The translations under genes were made by a program, and so were the position numbers. Positions 50,235 through 60,419 of a stretch of DNA of 64,000 nucleotides are shown here, in pieces (the first letter of the stretch is position 1; each line of letters begins with the position of its first letter). The stretch comes from Torreya grandis (Eukaryota > Streptophyta > Pinopsida > Cupressales > Taxaceae), in NCBI GenBank assembly GCA_037957365.1, contig JARHVA010000639.1, positions 1,012,501-1,076,500 on the forward strand. Direction: 5' to 3'. The notes under the pieces are model-generated. The model did not search any database. It saw only the letters and a list, made by a program, of their open reading frames with translations, and had not been told where the DNA came from.

Positions 50235-51720
50235 GTGAGGGTTATTCTTTAGGTTTGTGATTCATAGATGCCATGTCGATCATACATGAATGGTTGATTA
50301 AGGAGTACATCACAAACATCTAGATTAACCACATCACACAAGACTTCATCTTGGAAAGGTTTTATTGCATATGAAAGAAGACACTGATGGGTGACATGGA
50401 AGTCTCTCCCTGGACTCAACCATCCAATACTGTATGGCTTTGGATGAGGCTTCATGGATAGATTCAAAATTTTCACAACTTTAGTAGAGATTAAATTCTT
50501 TTGACTCCCACTATCAAGAATGAAATGTAGAGGTTTACCTTTTACCCATAATTTCAAGTGAAACAATCTTTCATTGTCATTTGGCCTTTCATCATGGGTC
50601 TATGATGAAGCGACGATGGTGTTGGGCTTAGCATATACAATTTCTTCTTCATCCTCTTTGATGGTGGGTTGTGTATGAGATAGAGTAGTAGATGTCGAGT
50701 GTTGTGACTCAAAAAGTAGTGACTTGATGGCTCGACATTCTTTTTTGGAGTGAGTTCCAATTTTGTGATAATCACACCATTTTCTAGCCTTCCCCTCTAG
50801 GATTTCTTGTCTTAAAACTCCTTTTGCTTCCAATTTTGGTCTCATGTTTGACCTTCCTTTTCACTTTTCCATTTTGAGGGCTAACTCTTCGTATTCTTTC
50901 TACCATGCTTTTTCTCAATCTTCACTATGAATTTATATACCTCACTGAGGGTTTCCAAATTGAAGAGTTGTATTTCCCCCCATATGTAGCATTGTATTCC
51001 ACCATGATATTTGAGAGTATTATGTTTCTCACTTTATTGGATGCCCAATCTTGCAGACAAAGAATGAAAAATATTTGTGTAATCTTGAACAAATTGGTCC
51101 TTACCTTGGTGAAGTTGTTGCCACTATATGTACAGATCATTATATGCTCCAATTTGATAGTATTCTTCTTTCACCACTTCCATAAAATCATCCCAGGTAG
51201 GTTCCACCTCAAGGCCAATGCCATCTATACTGAACCTCTTTTTGTACACTTCCCACTGGTTTTTCATCGGCAATGATGCTTTTAAAAGAGCAAAAGTGAT
51301 CTTTTCTCCATCGGTGAATTTGTTTACAGAGAAGTAGGAAGACAATTGATCTATCCAATTTTATAATACATCAACATTGATTTTGCCTTCTAATTATAGA
51401 ATATCAAAATTCACCTGAACCTTGAAGGGTGTTGGGGCACTGAAAGGATGTTCCATGGATGAGGAGCCAAGAAGTGCAACTGAGGAGCCATATTTGCCAT
51501 CAAGAGTTGTTGAAGAATTTGGGCAAATTATTGCAACATCTATGCTTGTTACCATTGGAGGGATTCATTCACCATTTCCTTGAAAGTATTGGATGTCTCA
51601 GTGTCATCTATGATTTGAAGATGTTTGGAGTGAATAGGTGGATAGTTTGGAAGCTCTGTTGTTTTCCACCCAAGCTTCTTGTAGCCTGACCTCAACCTCG
51701 AGATCATACACTCTCAAAAT
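50235..51720 (-). pseudogene. Unit 3: gag and protease
   Basis: Gag (51,720 to about 50,800) includes MSSYFSVNKFTDGEKITFA, ASLPMKNQWEVYKKRFSI, DGIGLEVEPTWDDFMEVVK and an intact knuckle-like KWCDYHKIGTHSKKECRAIK at about 50,800-50,735. Protease (50,566-50,249) keeps the triad in PLHFILDSGSQKNLIS and ends DVCDVLLNQPFMYD. The gag-protease acidic linker (EDEEEIVYAKPNT) is open. This is the least damaged gag-protease of the array. Confidence 0.88.
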
Positions 51721-51725
51721 AAACT

Positions 51726-51737
51726 GCTCTGATACCA
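51726..51737 (-). other. Primer-binding site of unit 3 (initiator tRNA-Met type)
   Basis: The plus strand reads gctctgatacca, the reverse complement of TGGTATCAGAGC. This is the usual primer-binding site of many plant LTR retrotransposons, complementary to the 3' end of initiator tRNA-Met. It lies one base inside LTR D. It fixes both the strand and the LTR edge. Confidence 0.92.
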
Positions 51738-51738
51738 C

Positions 51739-52255
51739 TGATCCAAAAATTAGAAGTTCTAGTTGATAAATATTTCAAGAACAAATAAATAACATAGTAC
51801 CAATAAATTCTCTGAGAAGAGATGTATTATTACTTAAGATCGCAATACAACTATATGCTTATCCTTGGGAAGAGATGTCTAATTTTCCATTTCAGGTTAC
51901 ATATTTATTTATACCTATTTTTAAAGTATGGGGAGGATGTGGAAGGTCACCAATCTTGAGGGAGATTAAGTGGTTTGACTTGCTTTAAAACAATACAGAA
52001 TTTGAGGAATTACTATTTTTAGATTGCACTATTAAAATTAAAATTTAGGGAACTTCCATTGGGTTTTTTGGGGTCAAAATTAATTTCTCAAAGCTCAATG
52101 TAACCTCATGATTTTCTCCTCATTATTATCTTTCCAACAGTTCAAACGGTGGGTCAATTAGAGCTACGATGCAAAAGTTATGGCTCCCGAAAGTTTTGTC
52201 ATTAATTGGGGTAGAACTGTCACCCAAATTGTCGCCTAAATTGCTGCCCAGATCA
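51739..52255 (-). repeat. LTR D (outermost; 5' LTR of unit 3)
   Basis: 517 bp, from tgatccaaaa to cccagatca on the plus strand. It is about 20 bp shorter than the others because of a deletion near 51,980-52,020, where one tactatttttagaaac unit is missing. It is followed by the right target-site copy. Confidence 0.92.
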
Positions 52256-52260
52256 GATAT
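52256..52260 (+). other. Right target-site duplication of the nested array
   Basis: gatat directly after LTR D, one mismatch from the left copy gttat. The following ttatggatttaatt matches the empty-site LTR ttatgtatttaatt at 21,565. Confidence 0.75.
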
Positions 52261-52782
52261 TTATGGATTTAATTCCAAATATTGAATTAAACCTCAACCA
52301 CACATCTTCATCTCAAGATGGATGGTTCAGGTTGATTTTGGTCATTCTAAAAAATCTATAAATAGAGAGGCCATGAACATCATTTTCAAGCTTGATTTGT
52401 GCAAAGTTATTATGTTGAATTGTCTTCATAATCCTTTGCATTTGACCATTGATTTTATTTACAAGCTTCATTGATAGGCTAGTTTAGTGATTCCAAAACA
52501 TGATCCTAAGTTTTGTGTAGAGTTCTTGAAACATTGGAGGAGTTAGCCACCATTGTTGTTGAATGAAAGAGCTCTTGATCAAGGGAGAACATGATTTTGA
52601 GCCACATTGGTATGGTGAATCCATTTGGGAAGGTGATATGATGTTACTTTCTTTCATTTGTTTCTTGCTATCCTTTGTAATTCCCACATGAATAGATAGG
52701 CTTAATTCAGTTTGTTCTTATGCATTCTTCCTTTGATTTATTGGACTAATGTTTGACTAATCGTGTTATGTAATCCTCTATA
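52261..52782 (+). repeat. 3' LTR of the Tat-group element, right part
   Basis: Continues the 5' LTR alignment: catcttcatctcaagatgg, TATA-like tctataaataga at 52,355, catttgggaaggtgatatg, and the end at ctctata. Together with 35,724-36,407 it restores about 1.2 kb, the same as the 5' LTR. The exact outer edge, expected to end in CA, was not identified. A short distance beyond, aatgaa resembles the CTGAA left of the 5' LTR. Confidence 0.85.
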
Positions 52783-54059
52783 TAGAATGAACTAGAACAA
52801 TCTGCATTACATTACAATATCACTTGTCTTTCTCTTTACCCTTTATCTTTTGACATTTTTTAATACTCTGTTAGCTTAGTTATAGGGTAGCCAAATCTAT
52901 AATCAGTGCTAACATGTTTCATGTGGATTACATGTTCTTGTTTTTTCTCTTCTAAAACATTGTTGAATCTTAAGTAAAAGCATTGTTGAACTTAGTGTGT
53001 TAGATACAAGTGTTGTTCAATGAGGAGTTCATTGGGGAGTTTGAATGACCTGAGTTTTTCCTAGTCTATGTTTATTTTTTGAATATCACAGTGTATCTTA
53101 TATAGGTCCCTTGTATGGAACAAGTTGCATTAATCAATTGAGGTATCTAGTTTGCCTTGACCTAGTAAGACAAATACCTTAGAGGAGTTTCTACCAGCTT
53201 GCTTCCTTTCAGGAGAGGTGTAAGGAAAAAGGGGGAATCTTTACCGATTGAGTCTTTGCTCTCCTCTTTTCCCCCTAAAGTTGGTGTGTTGTTCAAAATA
53301 TACCACCAATATACTTGAAGGTTATTGATCCCAAGTCCATCTATGGATTTAGTGGTACAAAAGATGTCCCACTTAATGGCATGTCTTTTTATACCACCCT
53401 TACCAACTAACCATATAAAGTCTCTTACAATTTTATAAAACTTTTAAATATAAAAGATAGGGAACAAACAATAAGAATAATAATAAATAGAGAAAAAATA
53501 AATAATTTTCTCACAAACTTGAACCTATCTTGACTTAGAAAAAATATCCCTACCATTTTGAGAATTTATGTAAAACTTTATCAAATACCCACTACCACAT
53601 TACATTGATGGAGGGGGATAACACACAAATAATACTCAAGTATCTAATCATTCAATTAGGGTCTCCCTTCACTAAGAGAAATCTTGCACCAACCAAATAT
53701 ATTCTCTAAATAACAATTAAATGAAAGCATATATCATTCAATTTCCCAATATAATCTATGTTTGATAATAGTTACTATTCAAATAAAATTTGAGTAATGC
53801 CATAGTATGTTATCCAAGAAAATGGTGTCCATGTCAATTCCAACTTGAATTTCATTCTGATTGGGAATTGTTATGTTTATGATCTTTATAAACAAAATGG
53901 CATATAGATAATAATATCTTCTATAATACCTATGTGAGCTATGTATGGGAAGAGAAAAATACCACACCATTTGAGAGTAACTCAATTTGTATTAAGCCCT
54001 TAATAGTATATTATATACATATAATTATTTTAAAAAAACATTCCACCTACATATAGGAT
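52783..54059. other. Non-coding flank, nothing recognised
   Basis: There is no coding motif. Short open frames here lack any family resemblance. A purine/pyrimidine-rich stretch at 53,228-53,275 contains an imperfect snap-back (ggaaaaaggggg and cttttccccc) but no clear element. Confidence 0.4.
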
Positions 54060-54700
54060 TGGCCATGATTGTGAGAAACTCTTCGCTTACCGAAGCACTA
54101 GATATTTTATATCTCATAGACATCATCATCTTTTCCATTAAAAATCTTCCCAGAACTCACAATATCATCATCACTCATACACACTCCAAATTATGAATAC
54201 AACTATCTTTTCCCAAAACATCACCTTCAGAGAAAACCTCATCAAAATCCTCTTCCCCATAATATTCTCCTAAAATTATTTCTCATTCGTAATAACTAGA
54301 ATCTACTATGTCAACTACACTCATTTCCAACTCTAATTCTATCAAAACCACACTATTGTAGTTGTCAACACATTTGAAGGAGCAGTTGGTCGATGATGAT
54401 GCAAAGTTGCATAAAACATAACTAGTTTCAACTGAACATTGTAAGGAAAGATCAACCACATGAGGATTAACATGGGGATGACCTACCATGCCAATTAATT
54501 CCATGATCTATTTCATCAAATTGTATACATACTCCTCATTTGTATCATCTACAAAATCCTCTTCCACATCAGTAGATTCAAATGTTGATAATTTAGAGAT
54601 AAAAAGGTTAGCTCACAATTTTTTCTATTGGTTAGCTTGTCATGTTCATGGGTATTTTCTATACCTTGTTTACCAAAATAAATAACCTTTTCATTCATTT
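54060..54700 (-). other. Unassigned coding-like stretch
   Basis: The minus strand stays open except for a few stops over about 500 bp. It encodes acidic protein with STDVEEDFVDDTNEEYVYNL, then a 73-residue open frame at 54,504-54,283 (MELIGMVGHPHVNPHVVDLS...), then EYYGEEDFDEVFSEGDVLGK. Acidic, low-complexity sequence of this kind often lies in gag-proximal parts of retrotransposons, but no domain is recognisable. It could also be chance. Confidence 0.3.
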
Positions 54701-56262
54701 ATTTCATCCTAAAACAAATAAGTTTAACTAATATAAAATGTAGGAACATTACCATTACTCTATATATGATGAGCTTAACCAACACGTGCTAATTCTAGGT
54801 GCATGTTGGTCTTCACCCAGCATCAGGGGCTGGTCGCCAACCTTTGACTCACCAATAGACATAAGTAATCTTCCATATTTACCTTAACTCTAGTTATGGT
54901 TACCCACATGTAGTTACCTTACCTGTGATCATAGTTACCCATAGTTAAGCATAACCTATAGTTAAGCATGTTACCCATAGTTAAGCTTGGGTGGGAAAAA
55001 AAGGGGTAGGGATAGTGCATGCTAACCATATTCAAATTAGCCCCAAATATGATAGCGCATGTTGACCTTTTCCCCCATGATTTCCTCTATGAGATGGTGA
55101 TAGCATGTGCTAGTGATCTAAGATAATAGGGTAGGGTTGGTTCGAGATTGGTTAGTTCGAGATTGGCTCCTACTATTATCCAAAGTCCTCTAGGTTAGTT
55201 TTTAGATTTCTTGAATATTAAATTGATTTAAGTTTTTTGGGTTAAGCTCATCTTGAATACTGCACTCATTTTTATAAATCCTTCATATTATACTAATTAT
55301 TGAGTCAAGGATTCGATTTCTCCCCCCTCCATTTGATGAACTATCATCATAATCAAATAACAGAATATATAATTGTTAATAAATTTGATTTTTCCTAGAT
55401 AATAGAATGTCTAACTATTAAATAATTTTATTTTTCCCAATTTATAATTCCCTGCAAATTTTATTGCATAATAAAAAACTTTAAAAATTATTCTTGTTTT
55501 ATTTTGTCAGTAATATTAATTATATTTGTGATATATAAACAAGTAAGGTTCTTCTAATGTCACCTGTATAGTTTCATTGTAATTGTATAGATTATAATAG
55601 TCCAAGTGATAAAATGAATGGACACTAAATTTAGATGTGACAAAGATATACTACACTCATTTTTATAAATCCTTCATATTCCACTAATTATTGAGTCAAG
55701 GATGTGAACAAACTAAGTATTGGTGTATCTAAGATCTCACAGTTTCTCTTGGATGTGAAGAAACTAAGGGACATGAACTACATTAACATGTGTGGTCTTG
55801 AATTCTATAATGGTATTCTCATGCACTATGTAAAGTCTTTTAGTGCTTATTTGGGAAAATAAGAGGATTTAGTAGACCTAAACATTACATATTATCGATC
55901 AAATGATCCCAACACTCCCAGGGTGTATGAATATGTGTCTAAGTAAATCAAACAAATGGATCTATTCAAGTATGGAGCTCTGCCTCACTAGGGAAATAAT
56001 CAAAACCTAGAAGTTTATGGTGTTATGAGGAAATTTAAGAAATCAACTAAGTTCTTGAATGCTAAAAATAAATATAATCTAAACATGCTCTTTTCAAGTG
56101 ACTAGACTGATAGCATTCTTGGAATAGGGGTTAAAATATGACTATCACAAAAAATGGGTGTGGTTTAAAAGGATAGTTTGTGTGCTCTGAAGATGTACAT
56201 TGTGCTCTGAATAGAGGTTATTTATGCAAAGCAGGAATAGTCTACATCAATTAGGATAATAG
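54701..56262. other. Non-coding region with small duplications
   Basis: There is a local repeat of atagtta/agcat words at 54,915-54,990. A 16-bp tandem duplication (gttcgagattgg) lies near 55,138-55,168. A roughly 52-bp direct repeat (cactcatttttataaatcc ... gagtcaaggat) occurs at 55,265-55,313 and 55,655-55,703. At 55,745-55,860 a plus-strand stretch is open (KKLRDMNYINMCGLEFYNGI...) and continues, broken by stops, to about 56,090. It was not assigned to any family. Confidence 0.45.
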
Positions 56263-57035
56263 ATAGTGATGTTGGTAATTATTTTTATATAGGTTCATCC
56301 ATTAGGATGTTATCATCTAGATATCCATTACAAGTAGGAATTCCATCACTTGCTATTATGTTGCTAAATGTAGCATATGCATCAATTAAAGATAAATCTC
56401 CATATGATGTACATAATGATGATGGGAATTAATTTTCTATATGATCCACAATTAGAATATTTTCATCTTGACCTTCATTGCAAGAAAAAATCCATCAATT
56501 GATACTACATTGGTATATGTGGTATAATCACCAATTGAAGCTAGATATCCATATGAGGTAAATAATGATGATAGGGATTCTTATTCTATGTGTTCATTCA
56601 TTAGGATACAATCATCTTGACTTCCATTAAAAGTAAGAATTTTAACATTTCTTGTTGCATTTTTATATGTGAAATATGTGCTAATTGAAGATAGATATCT
56701 ATATGAAGTAAATAATGATGATGATCATTATTCTTATATATCACCATCTATTAGGTATTATCATCTTGATCCCCATTGTAATTAAAAACTCCATCACTTT
56801 ATACTGCATTGGTATATGAGGCTTATGTGCCAATCAAAACTAGATATCTAAATGAAGTATATAATGGTGATGGGTGTTCTTATTCTATATAACCATGCAT
56901 TGGGATACTACCATCCTGACCTCCATTGCTATTAGTAATTTCATCCTTTTTTGTTCCACTGGTAGGAATGATATGTAAAACAACTAAAACTAGATCTCCA
57001 TATGGATTAGATGAAGATAATAGATCTTATTTTTG
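56263..57035. repeat. Five-fold ~150-bp tandem repeat
   Basis: The catatga.gta.ataatgatga core recurs at 56,401, 56,550, 56,700 and 56,850, with a degraded fifth copy at 56,999. Periods are 149, 150, 150 and 149 bp. Each unit also contains cattaggat..tatcatctt and ccattg or ccatta words. The near-multiple-of-three period would maintain a 50-residue protein repeat. Readable peptides exist on both strands (plus: PYEVNNDDRDSYS-type; minus: DGIPTCNGYLDDN-type), so strand and coding status are open. Confidence 0.85.
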
Positions 57036-57883
57036 ATCCTCTAATAACATCATAAAAGTGGAAATACTAACCAAAATTCAATTAGAGAACAGTCTTTCCC
57101 TGATGCCATGAAAAATTCTATATTGTTGTCTAGATATTGTTCAAGGAAAAATTGCTTAATAAACTTGATTATACAAGTATTATATTGTAGAAAAAGACCC
57201 ATTTTATTTTTAAAACACTCACATAAATTCAAAAAAGATACTCACAAATTATGGATAATAAATATTAATTATGTTACATATTTTTGTGTTATGCCCTGTA
57301 AATAAAATTTTGACCTATTTAAAGTAGCAAGGATCTCCAATTATAAAGTTCAATTGGTATAGAGGCATAGAAACCCATTCTCAACCTCTAGATGAAGGCC
57401 ATAATTACCTACACAAGAAGAATCATAAAGATTTAAATTGTGCTCTTCTCCATTGGATCTTCTCTATTTGTGCATTCAATTCATATTTTATTTTTAAGAT
57501 CATGGATTGATTTACTTGTGAATTTAAATTTGAACCAAATCATTGAACCCTTTTAATTTATTCATTGTTCAAATTTGTGTTGCAGAAAAATTAAAACTAT
57601 TTTCTTTTGCTTTTCAATAATTTTTAAATATTAATTTATTTTTGGTAGTGTTGTTGGTCTTATATGTTTCTCTATAACACCTTAGCTATAATTTCACAAT
57701 GGGTCTCTTACTAATATAAATGTAATATGTTTTTTTTTAAATATTATATTAGAAGAGTGATAAAATTAAGGATCATTAACTATACTCAGAGCTTATTACT
57801 CTCAATCCAATTGATTTTGATAACAATAAAAAATTAACTCATTTTGACTAAAACTTTGACATTGTAATATATAAAAAGAAGAT
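57036..57883. other. Spacer, nothing assigned
   Basis: Two overlapping short open frames on opposite strands at 57,050-57,305 have no recognisable family. The remainder is AT-rich non-coding sequence. Confidence 0.4.
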
Positions 57884-58105
57884 GTGCATTTTATATATAA
57901 GGTTTTTTACAAATTAGATGAAAAATATTCAAATTTTGTATATAACTTCTACTCAAACCAAGATTCTAAGAGTGATATTATTAAAATGTTCACATTTGAT
58001 GAGTTGTTTGAAAGGTTGTTCTCTTCCTCAATATTATATTTTAAATCAGATGGCTTGCAATCTTGGATGATACCAAAATGGAAGTTCCTTTCAACTAACT
58101 TGTAA
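57884..58105 (+). other. Unassigned 73-codon open frame
   Basis: Encodes a lysine-, phenylalanine- and serine-rich peptide (MHFIYKVFYKLDEKYSNFVY... ending WMIPKWKFLSTNL). No domain is recognised. Codon content is less biased than in the surrounding AT-rich spacer, and the next coding-like exon lies 500 bp downstream in the same orientation. It may therefore be an exon or an old pseudogene fragment, though chance cannot be excluded. Confidence 0.25.
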
Positions 58106-58602
58106 TTTACATATATATTTTATATTTTTGGGTATATGTATAAAATAAAAATCTCCACCCTTAACCAAGCTTTTCAAGGGAAATGAGAGGCATGTTATGG
58201 CTCTATCTTAATATGGAGGTCCATAAAATACTTGTAAAGTACTAGTGTTGAATATTAATATGATATTTTTCATATTGGCTTCTTACATTTGTATGACACC
58301 ACTTTAGAGTATGTTGTTTATGTTAGATTATTTCTACATTGATGAAGATCCTCTTGCCTATGTAGTTTGTATGGTAGTCTTACTCCACCTTTATAAAAAT
58401 AATTGATACATATTTCACAACTACATTCTTACAAGTACATTTCTAAAGTTAATTTCTTAGAATGAAAATGATTGAATCTTTTGACAATCTATATTTTAAA
58501 TTGACTGGGCAATCGGTATGCACTCTTTGAGTAATCTATTATGTAAGATATAATTGATTGTGTATTTAATTTATTTTCTATAGTTTGTGTGTTTGTTTTT
58601 AG

Positions 58603-59062
58603 CATGTCACTATTTTTGAAACCCCTCTTTGGTTGGCATTCCAATCGCTTATGGAATTTTATAATCTATCTTGGAGATATAAAAAGAAGAGACTTAGATC
58701 AAGTTTCAATTGAATTGAATGAAATTTTCAATTGGCCACCACCTGCTTGGGCTACTCATGCAAATTACATTGCCAGGATTTGGTGGAATACTAATAATAC
58801 GTTTACTTTGGAGCTATTAAAAGGAAATTGGTCACGTTGACAAATGGAAATGCTAAATATAATTTTTAAGTCTAATCTCTTATCATAATTAATTATTCTA
58901 CAACATGGAATATCTTTCAGTTCCATGATGAAAAGTTGGTTTGATAGATACTTTGATAGAACTAGTTATGCAACATTTTTGCTAGAAAGATTCTTTCGTA
59001 CATATCACCTTGGATTAGATTTCAACTTTCAATGTGGGATGGTATTCATGATAATTATGTAA
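58603..59062 (+). CDS. Unidentified two-exon coding candidate
   Basis: Exon 1 would be 58,603-58,830. It begins after a T-rich acceptor (gtttgtttttag) and encodes MSLFLKPLFGWHSNRLW, GDIKRRDLDQVSIELNEIFN and WPPPAWATHANYIARIWWNT. A GT donor at 58,831 and an acceptor tatctttcag ending at 58,920 define a 90-bp intron. Joining them keeps one frame into exon 2 (58,921-59,062: SMMKSWFDRYFDRTSYATFL, then ERFFRTYHLGLDFNFQ) and ends at TAA 59,060-59,062, giving 122 residues from the first ATG. The family is not recognised. Coding-like peptide continues weakly past the stop, so this may be part of a longer broken gene. Splicing is inferred. Confidence 0.4.
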
Positions 59063-60419
59063 AATTATAGAATTATATAGATTCAGATGTTAAATTAGAT
59101 CCCAAACACATGTTGGATGAACTTACATACTAAGAAGTAATGTGGCAAATAAGTCATTTTCCAACACCATCAGAACAATCTAAGGATGATAGAAATGTCT
59201 ATGGTCATGATGGACATTACTCAGATTAGTTGTAAAGAACTGACATTGGATAATGGTATACAGATACTTTAATATAGCTATTTACCATTCAGTCTATTCC
59301 ATACATAAAATATTAGATAATGGCATTTACTGTAGTTAGTGGCATTCAACTTTTGTAAGTGGAATCTTAACTAATTATCTAGAGGCCTAAGCATATTTTA
59401 TATATTATGCAGGACAAAGATGATAGTTTTTTGTATAATTTTGTACATGTAATGAAGAAGAAGCTTTCATTAGTTTCATAATTGTGCTCTATCGTCTCAT
59501 GGGCCTCCCTAAATTTAGGGGCCAAAAATTATGGTCCAGTAGATGGGAAGTATGGTAGTGGTGGTCTATGAGGAAATAATTTAAAAAAAATTCGGCAACC
59601 TATTTTGCTAAACTAAATATCTAATAACTTAATATGGGTTATGCCCTGACCTTACTGTGGGTGATAAATGTACCATTAAAATTGAATGGGATAAATTTCA
59701 TCCCATATGGGCTCATATAATTTTTAATGCACACATCTCATACAAATTTTTCTTGTGTTTCCTATTAGCATTCCTTTCATGTGTTGTCCATATATACTAA
59801 TATGTCCATGCCTCCAATTCAAAAATAGAATGATTAGTTGATGGGTAACCAGAATATCACATAGGCTTCTTAGCAATTTCCCTTTGTTTTTACCCTCCCC
59901 TAATTTTATGGGCTTAGTAGCAAATTTGGTATTTTTAAAACCTTGTCTTCATTTTATGGGCTTCCTAGAAATTTCTCTTTTTTTACCCTTTTCTGAAGTT
60001 ATGGGCTTTGTAGTAAAATCACATTCCTTCACCCCACCAACATGCATGTAGTTAGTGTGTGCCACTTAAGATCATCTATAAATGCAACTACCTTGTGTAG
60101 GCACTATTTTGTCCATTTCTATGTTTTGATGCATTGATATGTTTTATGAAGGGTTTTATATTGATTTCAATGAGGTTTTGTACATTCTTATAACCTTTTT
60201 GTTCATAGTTTATGTCATATTTTTATTAAGTGGTTTGAATTCTCATATTTTAATTTCTATTTGAATTATTTAATCATTGTCCTTTGTACATTGCAGTATA
60301 TGATAGATAACATTCAATAAAAAAAAGGTCTTCTGCAATACATGGAAACTTGCATTCACTGAATACCAAAAGTCAATTTATAATTTTTTCAATGAAATGT
60401 TCTCCTTGTAGGCTACAAT
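59063..60419. other. Non-coding region with a ~70-100-bp repeat
   Basis: The phrase atgggctt..tag..aattt recurs at about 59,910, 59,957 and 60,001, with cctttgtttttaccctcccc-like words between copies. It marks two to three degenerate copies at 59,865-60,030. No gene is seen. Confidence 0.45.

Larger units (their letters stand above)
36408..52255 (-). mobile_element. Tandem array of three Ty3/gypsy (chromovirus-type) elements sharing four LTRs
   Basis: Four LTRs of 517-537 bp start at 36,408, 41,524, 46,639 and 51,739, giving periods of 5,116, 5,115 and 5,100 bp. Between them lie three internal regions of 4,563-4,580 bp, each with gag, protease, RT, RNase H and integrase on the minus strand. 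Each internal region has its own primer-binding-site position and polypurine tract. Only one target duplication surrounds the whole block. The structure is three complete units in head-to-tail order, not three separate insertions. All copies are mutated. Confidence 0.93.
20879..52782 (+). mobile_element. Large Tat-group LTR retrotransposon, split by a nested array
   Basis: A plus-strand element about 16 kb long without the nested insert. In order: 5' LTR (20,879 to about 22,086), long leader, gag, protease, RT, RNase H, a second archaeal-type RNase H, integrase (stop at 32,743-32,745), a 3-kb non-coding 3' region, a polypurine tract (35,711-35,723) and a 3' LTR (35,724-36,407 continuing at 52,256 to about 52,782). 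The two LTRs align throughout and both are about 1.2 kb. The dual RNase H and the NMAKYEALI-type motif place it in the Tat group. It carries dozens of stops. The base before the 5' LTR is part of CTGAA; an unambiguous matching target duplication at the right end was not found. Confidence 0.85.
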
